A stretch of DNA of 64,000 bases from Chelatococcus sp. YT9 (GCF_018398315.1 NZ_JAHBRW010000001.1:616001-680000); one strand, 5' to 3'; shown: positions 43,193 to 52,611, numbered from the stretch's first letter. Made by a program: numbers and translations. The notes: generated from the letters alone by a model not told the origin.

Positions 43193-43705
43193 ATGAAAGA
43201 GATTATGACACGCGCAGCGATCGCTGCGATGCTAGCCGCCATGTCAGCGCTACCAGTTCAGGCGCGGGAGTCATGGAGCAACCATGTCCACATGGCGCGC
43301 CTGGATTTGAACGGCACTTACGGCTGCACTTTCTACAACGCGCCAAACGGCAGTGGCGCGCGCTGGCGTATCGACGGAAAACTGAACCAGACCTATGAGG
43401 GCAAGCCGTTCTTCTCAAAACGTGTGGGTCACATGCCACCCGGACTGCTTCCCACGTCGCTTCAATGTGACGACAATAAATGGGTGCGGTGTCAAATTAT
43501 TGTTCACAGTCAGGCCTTGTATCAAGGCCAGACAGGCATCTTCCACGGACGGCAAGGGCTGGTGAACCTCGCCGGCAATGGCTGGCCCAGAGGCCAGGTA
43601 AAATCTTTCGACATCCGTTGCCAGCCCGCGCCGGCATCCGCCGCCGACAATGCCAAGACCAGGCTCAAGTTGAAGAGATCGATCCCAACTGCAGGATGGA
43701 AATAG
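43193..43705 (+). CDS. Exported crystallin-like single-domain protein
   Basis: The 170-residue protein has a signal peptide (MTRAAIAAMLAAMSALPVQA) and the same domain as the 41655 product: GCTFYNAPNGSGARWRI, LPTSLQCDDNKWVRCQIIVH, and GLVNLAGNGW...VKSFDIRC. A basic tail of ~20 residues follows. It begins 26 bp after the lectin gene, so they are probably co-transcribed. Confidence 0.76.
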   Translation: MKEIMTRAAIAAMLAAMSALPVQARESWSNHVHMARLDLNGTYGCTFYNAPNGSGARWRIDGKLNQTYEGKPFFSKRVGHMPPGLLPTSLQCDDNKWVRCQIIVHSQALYQGQTGIFHGRQGLVNLAGNGWPRGQVKSFDIRCQPAPASAADNAKTRLKLKRSIPTAGWK

Positions 43706-43817
43706 CGGGTACAATGCACGGTCGCATCACCTAGCTGGCCCCCAACGCCGACGCCCAGTGGCGGAAGGTCAGGGAACAGCTTCTGAACCTCCCTGAGTAC
43801 AGGATAGGTGGAAAGCC

Positions 43818-44567
43818 ATGAGATCTCTTGCCTGGGGCGCGTTTATCGGCGGAAGCATCGCTTCGTTGCTGATCCCGCCGATCATGGCCGACGCACGCGA
43901 TGGCTCTCCCAAACCGGCTCGCTTCGCCATGCCGTTCGAACTGGTCGACAGTGCGGGTCAGGTCGTTTTCAAGGTCGAAGAGACTGCAAACGGCCCGATC
44001 CTGAAGATGACGAGCGGCAGCAAATCCATCCATCTTGGGATGAATGCCGGGGGATCGGCCCTGCAACTGAGTTCCGGTTCGGATGTCGCCTCGGCTGCGG
44101 CGGGAAGCAACGCCAGCATCTTCAGGTCTAAGGTTGGCAACGTACTGACCACGCTCGGTACAGAGGAAGCGGATACCGGCATGCAGATTGATGTCGGTGA
44201 AATGGAACAAGTCCATATCGGGATAAAGCCAACGAAGAATGCCGCCGCTCGCGTGTTCAAACCGGACGGGAGCATAGCCGTGCAGCTTGGATCAAACCCG
44301 GCAGCGCAGGGTAACGGCACCCTTTATGTCTATGGCGCAAACGGAGAACCAGCCGCTCATATCGAGGCGAAGGAAGACGGGGGATACCTCGGCATTTCAA
44401 ATGGAAGCCAGCCGCTGGCCAGTCTTTCTCCGGGTCGGGATGGCAGCGCTGGAAAGATCGGTATTTTTACACCTGACGGCAACCAGGTTTTTGCAGCGGG
44501 AGCCGTTGGAGGGCGCGGGGTGGCCTGCGCGTATGGAAACAACAGGCAGCAGTGTCTCAATCCATGA
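43818..44567 (+). CDS. Exported repeat-containing protein of unknown function
   Basis: The 249-residue protein has a signal peptide (LAWGAFIGGSIASLLIPPIM) and a mature part of short beta-rich repeats: MPFELVDSAGQVVFKVEE, ARVFKPDGSIAVQLGS, LYVYGANGEPAAHIEA, IGIFTPDGNQVFAAG. The recurring G-x-x-V/A pattern every ~20-25 residues resembles trimeric-fibre or tail-spike-like beta repeats, but no family is recognised. ATG 43818 follows GGTGGAAAG. Confidence 0.65.
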   Translation: MRSLAWGAFIGGSIASLLIPPIMADARDGSPKPARFAMPFELVDSAGQVVFKVEETANGPILKMTSGSKSIHLGMNAGGSALQLSSGSDVASAAAGSNASIFRSKVGNVLTTLGTEEADTGMQIDVGEMEQVHIGIKPTKNAAARVFKPDGSIAVQLGSNPAAQGNGTLYVYGANGEPAAHIEAKEDGGYLGISNGSQPLASLSPGRDGSAGKIGIFTPDGNQVFAAGAVGGRGVACAYGNNRQQCLNP

Positions 44568-45069
44568 TGTCAGCGTTGCCAGCGGGGAACCGGGCGGATT
44601 ACTTCTGAAACCTCAACAGCCCTGTGCAACAGATTGGCGCGCGGCACACTGGTTCTGCCGATGGCCGTCTGGCCCGCGCCGCAACGCGGATCGGATCCGC
44701 CATCTACTGAGAAAATGCCTCAATTGCTGATCATACACCAGGACTGAAGACTCGCCCCCGTCCTGTTCAAACACCGGCCTCATTAAAGTGAATGATGCCG
44801 TGGCGTTGCGAAAGAGCGAAGGCCACCATCGCGCGGCAACGCCGCGCAATGCATCTTAAGGCGGGCAGAAATCAAGGCCGAGAGATACAATATCTGCCGG
44901 CAGGTTGATCCCTGTCGGTCTGTGGTCATGTGCGCGGACTTGTCATTCACCGGTCAAAAGTTGTTCCAACCCTATCATATGAGAAGTGCCACCCGGTGGC
45001 CTTGCCGGTAATTTTCCGCCGATCGGGACGACTCGCGCGCTATGCGGGCTTGGAGAAAGGCGGGCCGGC
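44568..45069. other. Intergenic region upstream of the autotransporter gene
   Basis: About 500 bp without a gene. It contains operator-like copy E at 44783-44800 (TTAAAGTGAATGATGCCG, 15 of 18 matches), oriented with the autotransporter gene but ~270 bp before its start, so a long leader would be needed. No strong terminator is visible after the 44567 stop. Confidence 0.5.
44783..44800 (+). promoter_or_regulatory. Operator-like site, copy E (TTAAAGTGAATGATGCCG)
   Basis: Matches the shared motif at 15 of 18 positions and is oriented toward the autotransporter gene. Confidence 0.5.
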
Positions 45070-48000
45070 ATGGCGAGTATCAGGGAAACGACGAGGAACA
45101 GGCACGACGCGAAGATCGATCGGCCGACACACCGGAGGCTGCTGTGCGCAGCAGCGCTGATGGGCTCGACCGCGCTTGCAACATTGCCGGGCACCGCGCT
45201 GGCAGCCTGCGTCAACACCGGCGGATCGGACTATCTCTGTTCGGGCGCCGAAACAGCGGGGCAGGTCGTCAATGACGACAACGCCGCGGTTACGACCGCA
45301 GCGGACTTCAGTGTCGATAGCGATATTGCCACCGCGCTCACGATTACCGGAAACGGCGCCATCAGCTATCAGGACGCGAACGGCTCGAGCCTGTCCGGCG
45401 CCCCGGAGGGGCTCCATGTCGAATCGACCGGCGACGCGGGCGCTACGGCCGGAAGCGTCACGGTGGAGACGGGCGGTGCCATCTATGGTTCCGACACCGG
45501 CATGTTCATCGGGAACGACGGCTCGGGCGCAACGCAGATCACATCCACCGGACAGGTGACGGGTCTCAACAACAGCGGCATCACGGCGATAAATAGGGCC
45601 GCTGCCACCGATCTGGCCGTCGAGGCGGCGACCGTATACGGTCGCAGTTTCGGGATAGACGCCTTCAATTCCGGCACCGGCGCCACCACGATCACGGTGA
45701 CCGGTACCGTCCATTCCGGCCTGGGTGTCGGAATCAATGCCAACAACGGTCTGACGGCCACCGATCTGACAATCGAAGCGATGCAGGCGAGCGGCGCGGC
45801 GTCGGGAATCGTCGCGAACAATTCCGGCAGGGGCGCGACCAGCATTACCGTGAACGCCACGGTGGATGGATACGACAACTACGGCATCTTGGCCTACAAC
45901 GGCACGACCACGACCGCGAACCTTGCCGGCGACGGCCTTGTAATCGATGTCCAGACGGTCACGGGGGGCACCTACGGGATCACCGCCGCCAATTCCGGCG
46001 CGGGCGCGACGCGCATCATGGCTGCCAGCGCCTGGGCCGGCGATGTCGGCATCTACGCCACCAACGCCGTCGTCGATGCCGCCGCGTTCGCGGCTGATCC
46101 CAACACGGCGGCCTTGGCGGCCAACGCCAACGCCACCGATCTCATCATCGAGACCGGAATCGGGACGGTCGAGGCGGGCATCCTTGGCATCCAGGCGCTG
46201 AATTACGGCACCGGGGCGACCGTCATTACCGCCGCCAACACGATAAGCGGAGAAGACGAGGGTGGCATAGCCGCAATTAATACGGCGACCGCCACCGATC
46301 TCACAATCGACGTCGTGGATGTCAACGGCCGCCACTACGGCATCATTGTCGACAATCGCGGCACCGGCGCGACCAGCCTCAGCGCCAGCGGGACGATCAC
46401 CGCCAGCGGCGACGGCTTGCTCGTCTTCAACGACACGACCACGACCGCGAACCTTGCCGGCGACGGCCTTGTGATCGACGTGCAGGAGGTTTCGAGCGAC
46501 AATCTGGGCATCGCCGCCGCCAATTCCGGGGCCGGCGCGACGCGCATCGTGGCGGGCGATATCTCGACCTCCGGCGCAGCGGGTATTCTCGTGACCAACG
46601 CCGTCGTGGACGGAGACGATTTCCTCTCGTCTCCGCTACCGGCGCTGGACGCGGCGGCCGGCAACGCGAACGCCACCGACCTCATCGTCGAAGTCGGCAA
46701 TGCCAGCGCCGCCAGTTACGGCATCTATGCCCTCAATCACGGCACCGGGGCAACCAGCATCACGGCCAGCGGCGCGGTGGACGCCATCAATGAACTCAGC
46801 TTCGGCATTCATGCCCAAAACGAAGAAACCGCCGCCGACCTGACGGTCGAGGCGGTGGATATCAGCGCCGGACTCATCGGCATCAACGCCGTGAACGCTG
46901 GCACGGGCGCGACAAATATCGCCACCACCGGCGCGGTGCAGGCCGCGCGAGCCGACGGCGTCGGCATTTATGCCGAGAACGAAGGAACCGCTACCGACCT
47001 GACGATCGAGGCGGTGGATGTCGGCGGCGGACTGGCCGGCATCCAGGCCGTGAACGATAGTGCCAATGGCGTCTTCGGTGCGACCAGCATCACTGCCACG
47101 GGGATGGTCGAGGGCTATTTCGGCATTATCGCCGAGCACGCGGGAAGTGCCACCGTCCTGACCATCGAGGCAGCGGATGTCAGCGGCGACATCTTCGGTA
47201 TCGCTGCCGCGAACAACGGCAGGGGTGCGACCAACATCATCACCACCGGCGCGGTGCAGGCCTTGAGCGGCACCGGTATTTACGCCCGGAACGAGGGAAT
47301 CGCCACCCATCTGACCATAGAGGCGGGCGTCGTCAGTTCGGGAGGCTTCGGCATCGTGGCCCAGAACGAGGGCATCGGCGACACCCTTATCGCCGCGACC
47401 GGCACGGTCGGGGGCGGCCATGGCGGGATTGCCGCCTTCAACGGCGTGAACGCCGACGACCTGACGGTCGAGGCCGCCGATGTCAGCGGCAGCCTATACG
47501 GCATCGCCGCCGCCAATACCGGCGAAGGCGCGACCCGCATCGTCGCTGGCGACGTCACGGCGTCCGGCGAGGACGGCATCGGCATTATCGCAACCAACGC
47601 CCTCGTGGACGGAGACGATTTTCTGATCGACCCGCTTTCGGCGACCGATCCGGGCGCCGCCAATGCCACAGCCACCGATCTCGTCATTGAGGCGGAGAAC
47701 GTCAGCGGCGGCTTTGGCGGCATCTTTGCGTTCAACGCTGGCACGGGCGCGACCAGCGTCACCACAACGGGCATGATAGAGGGTGGCTCCGGCGGCATCT
47801 CCGTCTATAATGGGGAGACCACTACCGACCTGACCATTGACGTGGCTGATGTCGGCGGCACGATTATGGGCATCTCCTCCCTGAACTTGGGCACGGGCGC
47901 GACCAGAATCACCGCCACGGGCGCGGTCGAGGGCGGCATCGCCGCCGTGAACGAGGGCACCGCCACCGATCTGACCATCGAGACAACCGACGTCAGCGGC

Positions 48001-49908
48001 GATACCTATGGCATCTATGCCCTGAATGGCGGCACGGGCGTGACCAGCGTCGCCAGCAGCGGTTTGGTCGAGGCCGAGGGATTGGCCATCCTTGCCGGCT
48101 CGACGACGGGCAATGCTGTCAATGTGCACAATCTCGCCGGCGGCACGCTGCGCAATGCGTCCGGTTCCTCGTCGGATGCGGCGGTTATGGCACTGGGCGG
48201 CGCGGTGACGTTGATCAACGATGCCGATATTGTCGGCACGGTATCGCTCGCCGGCACGGTGACGCGCTTCGAGAACAACGGTGCCTGGAACAGCGCTGGC
48301 GGCACCAGCACGTTCGGCGGCGCTGCCGGCAGCGAACTGGTCAACGCCGTGGGGGCGACCGTCATCGGCGGTATCGATGGGGCGTTGGCGGAGACCACCA
48401 TGCTGGCCGACCTGCCCCTGTTCACGACACACGGCGCCGTGACACTCATTGATGGTGGCGCGGGCGACGTGATCAACGTGGACGGTGCGGCGGATTTCCA
48501 TGCCGGGTCCGCGCTTTCCGTCGATGTCGGCGGGATCGGTGGAGCGGATCGTTTCCTGGCAACCGGTACCGTCGACCTTGATGGCACGGCCTTGAACGTC
48601 AACAGCGTCGGCGTGCTCGGTTATGGCATGCGCCACAATGTGCTGACTGCGGAAAGCGGGCTGACAGGCACCTTCGACACCATAACCGGCCTGCCCGCAC
48701 CGACGGCCTTCCTCGTCGTGGAAGAAGGCTATGACGCAAACAATGCCTGGCTCGAATCGATCAAGTATCGCGATTTCGCCGATGCCGGTGCGACCCCGAA
48801 CCAGATTGCCACCGGCCAGGGACTCGATACAATTCCACCCGGCAGTGCCTTGTTCACTGCCGTGGCGAACCTGCCGACAGATGCTGCCGCACAGCATGCC
48901 TTCGATCAGCTTTCGGGGGAGATCCACGCGTCCGCGCAAACGGCGCTGATCGAGGATAGCCGATTCGTGCGCAATGCCGCCAATGACCGTATCCGCGCAG
49001 CCTTTGGCGATGCTCGGGCTTCGGTGACTCCGGTTCTGGCCTATGGCCCGGGGGACACGCCCATGGTGGTTGCCGCCGATCATGCCGGGCCTGTGTTCTG
49101 GAGCCATGGCTTCGGGTCCTGGGGCTCGACGGACAGCGACGGCAATGCGGCAGGTCTCGACCGCAACACCGGCGGCCTGCTGATCGGCGCGGACGGGCTC
49201 GTCGGCGAATGGCGTCTTGGTCTTCTGGCAGGCTACAGCCATTCGAGCTTCGATGCCGATGACCGTGCGTCATCGGGCTCGAGCAACAACTACCATCTCG
49301 GCCTTTATGGCGGCACGGAATGGGGCAATCTCGCTTTCCGCACCGGTGCGGCCTACACTTGGCACGATATCGACACCAACCGCACGGCGGCTTTCCCCGG
49401 CTTTGCAGACAGCCTCTCGGCCGACTACAATGCCGGCACCTTCCAGGCTTTCGGCGAGTTGGGCTACGGCCTCGCGTTGAGCAGCGCTACCCGCTTCGAG
49501 CCCTTCGCCAATCTCGCCCATGTCAGCCTGCGCACCGACAGCTTTACCGAACAGGGTGGACCGGCGGCACTGTCGGTAGACGGCGGTACGACGAGCATGA
49601 CGTTCACCACGCTCGGTATCAGGGGCGAGCACACTGTCGCGCTCGGCACGGTCGATGCCACCCTGCGCGGCATGATCGGCTGGCGGCATGCCTTTGGCGA
49701 TACGACGCCGGAGAGCGTACATGCCTTCTCGGGTGGCGACGCCTTCACCATTGCGGGTGTGCCCATCGCCCAGGACAGCGCGGTCATCGAGGCTGGTCTT
49801 GACCTCAACCTGACGCCCGAAGCGACTTTGGGTTTCTCCTATTCCGGCCAGATCGCCTCCGATGCCTCCGATCATGGTTTCAGGGCGAGCCTTGCCGTGA
49901 GGTTCTGA
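45070..49908 (+). CDS. Large autotransporter (type Va secretion) with repeat-rich passenger
   Basis: This 1612-residue protein starts at ATG 45070 with an extended signal region (MGSTALATLPGTALA). The passenger, about residues 100-1000, has about 15 degenerate units of the form ATDLTIEAxDVSG-GxxGIxAxNxGTGATxI, predicted to form a beta-helix. Some units carry an extra ATNAxVDGDDF insert. A junction region is followed by a beta-barrel from about residue 1340 (VFWSHGFGSWGSTDSDGNAA) ending in the outer-membrane signature SLAVRF with a terminal Phe. It should be displayed on or released from the cell surface, probably as an adhesin. No protease catalytic motif was seen in the passenger. Confidence 0.9.
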   Translation: MASIRETTRNRHDAKIDRPTHRRLLCAAALMGSTALATLPGTALAACVNTGGSDYLCSGAETAGQVVNDDNAAVTTAADFSVDSDIATALTITGNGAISYQDANGSSLSGAPEGLHVESTGDAGATAGSVTVETGGAIYGSDTGMFIGNDGSGATQITSTGQVTGLNNSGITAINRAAATDLAVEAATVYGRSFGIDAFNSGTGATTITVTGTVHSGLGVGINANNGLTATDLTIEAMQASGAASGIVANNSGRGATSITVNATVDGYDNYGILAYNGTTTTANLAGDGLVIDVQTVTGGTYGITAANSGAGATRIMAASAWAGDVGIYATNAVVDAAAFAADPNTAALAANANATDLIIETGIGTVEAGILGIQALNYGTGATVITAANTISGEDEGGIAAINTATATDLTIDVVDVNGRHYGIIVDNRGTGATSLSASGTITASGDGLLVFNDTTTTANLAGDGLVIDVQEVSSDNLGIAAANSGAGATRIVAGDISTSGAAGILVTNAVVDGDDFLSSPLPALDAAAGNANATDLIVEVGNASAASYGIYALNHGTGATSITASGAVDAINELSFGIHAQNEETAADLTVEAVDISAGLIGINAVNAGTGATNIATTGAVQAARADGVGIYAENEGTATDLTIEAVDVGGGLAGIQAVNDSANGVFGATSITATGMVEGYFGIIAEHAGSATVLTIEAADVSGDIFGIAAANNGRGATNIITTGAVQALSGTGIYARNEGIATHLTIEAGVVSSGGFGIVAQNEGIGDTLIAATGTVGGGHGGIAAFNGVNADDLTVEAADVSGSLYGIAAANTGEGATRIVAGDVTASGEDGIGIIATNALVDGDDFLIDPLSATDPGAANATATDLVIEAENVSGGFGGIFAFNAGTGATSVTTTGMIEGGSGGISVYNGETTTDLTIDVADVGGTIMGISSLNLGTGATRITATGAVEGGIAAVNEGTATDLTIETTDVSGDTYGIYALNGGTGVTSVASSGLVEAEGLAILAGSTTGNAVNVHNLAGGTLRNASGSSSDAAVMALGGAVTLINDADIVGTVSLAGTVTRFENNGAWNSAGGTSTFGGAAGSELVNAVGATVIGGIDGALAETTMLADLPLFTTHGAVTLIDGGAGDVINVDGAADFHAGSALSVDVGGIGGADRFLATGTVDLDGTALNVNSVGVLGYGMRHNVLTAESGLTGTFDTITGLPAPTAFLVVEEGYDANNAWLESIKYRDFADAGATPNQIATGQGLDTIPPGSALFTAVANLPTDAAAQHAFDQLSGEIHASAQTALIEDSRFVRNAANDRIRAAFGDARASVTPVLAYGPGDTPMVVAADHAGPVFWSHGFGSWGSTDSDGNAAGLDRNTGGLLIGADGLVGEWRLGLLAGYSHSSFDADDRASSGSSNNYHLGLYGGTEWGNLAFRTGAAYTWHDIDTNRTAAFPGFADSLSADYNAGTFQAFGELGYGLALSSATRFEPFANLAHVSLRTDSFTEQGGPAALSVDGGTTSMTFTTLGIRGEHTVALGTVDATLRGMIGWRHAFGDTTPESVHAFSGGDAFTIAGVPIAQDSAVIEAGLDLNLTPEATLGFSYSGQIASDASDHGFRASLAVRF

Positions 49909-49938
49909 TAGGTATCTGCGAGCAGAGGGAGCAAGCGA

Positions 49939-50871
49939 ATGGTTGAAGGATGGTCTGCCGATAAACCTCGAAAGCCGCCGCCGCTCTTCGGCGTGGAGGG
50001 AAACGACGCGATCGATGCGAAGACGTTGGAACATGAGATCAAGGCGGCCGCCGCCTCGATCCGATCCGTACTCGACGAGAACGGGGCCAAGGGTGCCGTT
50101 CCGTTCAACTTCGGGATCGCCACGGCGCTCTACGGCATGTGGGTCAAGGATGGTCAGGAAAGCCAGTATACGACCCATCTGCAGACCTTCGACCAGTTTG
50201 GAAGTGTCGTCCAGGACTATGAAGCGCAGGGGTTCGCCCCGATAGATTTCATGGGCTCGGGCCGGATGTTCGAACCGTGGACTGTGCTGGTCGCCCCCAA
50301 ACCGCGTGCCGGTTACTACGTATTGTCGACGACCAACGCCGACGATTTCTGCAAGAAGGACACAGAACTTTTCGAGTCAGGGTTCCGCATCGTCTCGTTC
50401 AATTATCGGCATGGCAGAAGCTTCAATGCGACTTGGCGGGGCGGCGGCGGCGGAGCTCAGTGGATTCACTGGGATATGAGCTATTTCGATTTGCTGAGTT
50501 GGAATGCGCATTACCGCTCGGAGGGGCTGCGCATTGCGGCCATCGATCGCTACGGCAATGGCGGTGCGCTCTATGCCGCCGTGTGGCAGCCGGGCGACGG
50601 AGAGCAGATTATCGAAGCCCCAGGCGGTCAGAATATCTATTTCGGCCAGCCGGCGCGGCTGAACGTCTATCGCTATCGAAACCGGGGTCTGCACGTAAGG
50701 GCCATGGGCCATAACGGCTATCCGATCGTCGTCTTCCGCCCGACTGACAGCCAGGCCGCTCCGGAATGGTTCGCCTCCTCACCATCCAACTTCAAAGCCA
50801 GGAACGACTGGATGCGGGAGCAGGGCTTTCGTCTGGACACCGTGGGCCATGCATCGTGGCAGTTCGGCTAG
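49939..50871 (+). CDS. Polyglycine-hydrolase-repeat-like (BTRD1-like) protein
   Basis: The 310-residue protein has no clear signal peptide. Its C-terminal half shows repeats of the type seen in polyglycine-hydrolase N-terminal domains: ESGFRIVSFNYRHGRSFNATW, SEGLRIAAIDRYGNGGALYAAVWQPG, and a final EQGFRLDTVGHASW. The catalytic serine-hydrolase domain usually attached to such repeats is absent. The N-terminal half holds a helical segment then GKPR-like sequences of unknown type. It starts 31 bp after the autotransporter stop with a GAGGGAGC site, so it is likely co-expressed and might be its partner. Confidence 0.65.
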   Translation: MVEGWSADKPRKPPPLFGVEGNDAIDAKTLEHEIKAAAASIRSVLDENGAKGAVPFNFGIATALYGMWVKDGQESQYTTHLQTFDQFGSVVQDYEAQGFAPIDFMGSGRMFEPWTVLVAPKPRAGYYVLSTTNADDFCKKDTELFESGFRIVSFNYRHGRSFNATWRGGGGGAQWIHWDMSYFDLLSWNAHYRSEGLRIAAIDRYGNGGALYAAVWQPGDGEQIIEAPGGQNIYFGQPARLNVYRYRNRGLHVRAMGHNGYPIVVFRPTDSQAAPEWFASSPSNFKARNDWMREQGFRLDTVGHASWQFG

Positions 50872-50876
50872 CATCG

Positions 50877-51428
50877 GTGCGCGGAGTATTGGCGATACGG
50901 CGGCTCGTTCTGGCACTTGGGCTGTTTCTGGCATGGGTGCCGGGCACCAGCATCTCGCGCGGGCAGGACGGGACACCGCTTCTTCCAGGCGGCGCGTCAT
51001 CCTTGCAGGAAACCTATGGCGACTGGCGTGTCGCCTGCGTGGTACGTGAGACCGAAAGGCTGTGCAGCTTGTCTCAGCAGCACAGCCAGCAGAACGGCCA
51101 ACGCGTCCTCGCAATCGAAATCGTCCCATCGGCAGAGAATGCGGCCAACGGCACCCTCGCCCTTCCGTTCGGGCTTCATCTTTCGGCGGGCGTGACACTG
51201 ACTGTCGACGATCAACCGATCGGCGGCGCATTGCCGTTCTCGACATGCTTGCCTGCCGGCTGTCTTGTGCCGCTGGCGTTGGACAGCCAGACGATCGAGC
51301 GGGCAAACGCGGGAAGCAGACTCGCCATCGGCGCAACCGCAAGCAACACCGGCGCACCAATGTCGTTCACTCTGTCACTCGAAGGCTTTGCGGCGGCGAT
51401 GGCCAGAACCCGGGAGCTGTTGCAGTAG
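50877..51428 (+). CDS. Exported IalB-like (invasion-associated locus B family) protein
   Basis: The 183-residue protein from GTG 50877 has a signal peptide (RRLVLALGLFLAWVPGTSIS) and an IalB-type mature domain: ETYGDWRVACVVRETERLCSLSQQ, VLAIEIVPS, LPFGLHLSAGVTLTVDD and a CLPAGCLVPLALD cysteine pair. IalB proteins are small periplasmic or surface proteins linked to host-cell invasion in Bartonella; in free-living relatives their role is unclear. GTG 50856, overlapping the previous gene, is another possible start. Confidence 0.8.
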   Translation: MRGVLAIRRLVLALGLFLAWVPGTSISRGQDGTPLLPGGASSLQETYGDWRVACVVRETERLCSLSQQHSQQNGQRVLAIEIVPSAENAANGTLALPFGLHLSAGVTLTVDDQPIGGALPFSTCLPAGCLVPLALDSQTIERANAGSRLAIGATASNTGAPMSFTLSLEGFAAAMARTRELLQ

Positions 51429-51501
51429 AACTTGGATGACGTTGCGCTATCGAACAATGTTCATCAAAATAACCCAAGCGCTCTGACGGGCAGGAGAGGC
51501 A

Positions 51502-52611
51502 ATGTCCGAAGATGCAACTCTGACTGATCGTATCTATGAGGCCGCGTTCGTACCCGAACTCTGGCCCGATGTCCTTGAAGGCATTGCAGCGATTTCGGGT
51601 TCGGTTTCCGGCTCCATCCTTGTCTTCGATAATCCCGATCTGCCACCTCGCTACAAGACTACCGCATTGACAGAGGCCTCACTTCAGGCCTTCGTCACGA
51701 CAGACCAGTGGCAACAAAGTCGGCGTATTCCGTTTTATTTTCCTGAGCTTTTGACGGGACGATATGCGCGCTTCTTCTACGTGCACGATCTGTTGGCGCC
51801 AGAGCAGATCAGCAAAGACTCGGTCGAGAAGGCGCTTCAGCAATTGGCTCTTGGTGAACAGATCACTACCATAATTCCCATGCCCACACGGGAAGTCGTG
51901 AGCTACACGTTCGAACGTCGAGTCGGTGAGGGACGCCATGAGGCTGAGGCGATCGCTCTGTTAGACCAGATCAGGCCACACGCAGCACGTGCTGGAATGA
52001 TATCCGCGCGGCTGGGACTGGAACGCGCTCAGGCGACGGTGTCTACGCTCGAAGCCTTGGGCATTCCGGCAGCCGTGCTGACCCGTACAGGGAAAGTTCG
52101 GGCGACCAATGGCCTGCTGGACTCTGTCAATGACATTGTTCTTCCTATCGCTTTTGGCGGATTGGCAATCGCTTCGGCACCTGCGAACAAGTTGTTTCAG
52201 GACGCTATCGTGCGAGCCCTCGACCATGTGGACGAATTCGTGTGGTCGATTCCGGTTCCAGCACGCGATGATCAGCCGGCGCGGGTTGTGCATGTCCTCC
52301 CTCTGTTGCGGACCGCGCGGGACCTGTTGTTCGGAGCGGACATTCTCGTTGCGATCACGAAGATGCACCCGGGCAATCTCGTTCCATCTTCCCCCATACT
52401 GATGGGTCTGTTCGATCTCACGCCGTCCGAAGCCCGCATCGCAGCCGCCTTGGCCTCGGGCAAATCCTTGCGGCAAGCCGCATCCGAGATGGGTCTGAGT
52501 TTCGGGTCAGCGCGCACATATCTGGCGCACATCTTCACCAAGACCGGAACCAACCAACAAAGCCAGCTCGTCTCTCTGCTCAAGTCGTCACAACCGATAG
52601 CTCCCCTCTAG
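51502..52611 (+). CDS. LuxR-type transcriptional regulator, full length
   Basis: This 369-residue protein has an N-terminal region (SEDATLTDRIYEAAFVPELW) of a family that often precedes LuxR HTHs, a PAS/GAF-like middle and a C-terminal LuxR HTH at about 305-362 (FDLTPSEARIAAALASGKSL, SEMGLSFGSARTYLAHIFTK). It is the only complete member of this family here. Two shorter copies (31710, 36209) carry only the C-terminal part and one fragment (31397-31564) only the N-terminus. It is the best candidate for the regulator of the surrounding exported-protein genes. Confidence 0.85.
   Translation: MSEDATLTDRIYEAAFVPELWPDVLEGIAAISGSVSGSILVFDNPDLPPRYKTTALTEASLQAFVTTDQWQQSRRIPFYFPELLTGRYARFFYVHDLLAPEQISKDSVEKALQQLALGEQITTIIPMPTREVVSYTFERRVGEGRHEAEAIALLDQIRPHAARAGMISARLGLERAQATVSTLEALGIPAAVLTRTGKVRATNGLLDSVNDIVLPIAFGGLAIASAPANKLFQDAIVRALDHVDEFVWSIPVPARDDQPARVVHVLPLLRTARDLLFGADILVAITKMHPGNLVPSSPILMGLFDLTPSEARIAAALASGKSLRQAASEMGLSFGSARTYLAHIFTKTGTNQQSQLVSLLKSSQPIAPL

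Noticed and set aside
45070-48100. Regular repeats considered as a CRISPR array.
   Set aside because: The repeats are in-frame protein units of variable spacing inside one coding sequence; no direct repeats of CRISPR type were seen anywhere in the window.
45040-49242. Long minus-strand frames opposite the autotransporter gene.
   Set aside because: They mirror the repeat structure of the plus-strand gene, which has a signal peptide and outer-membrane barrel; the antisense frames are by-products of GC-rich repeats.
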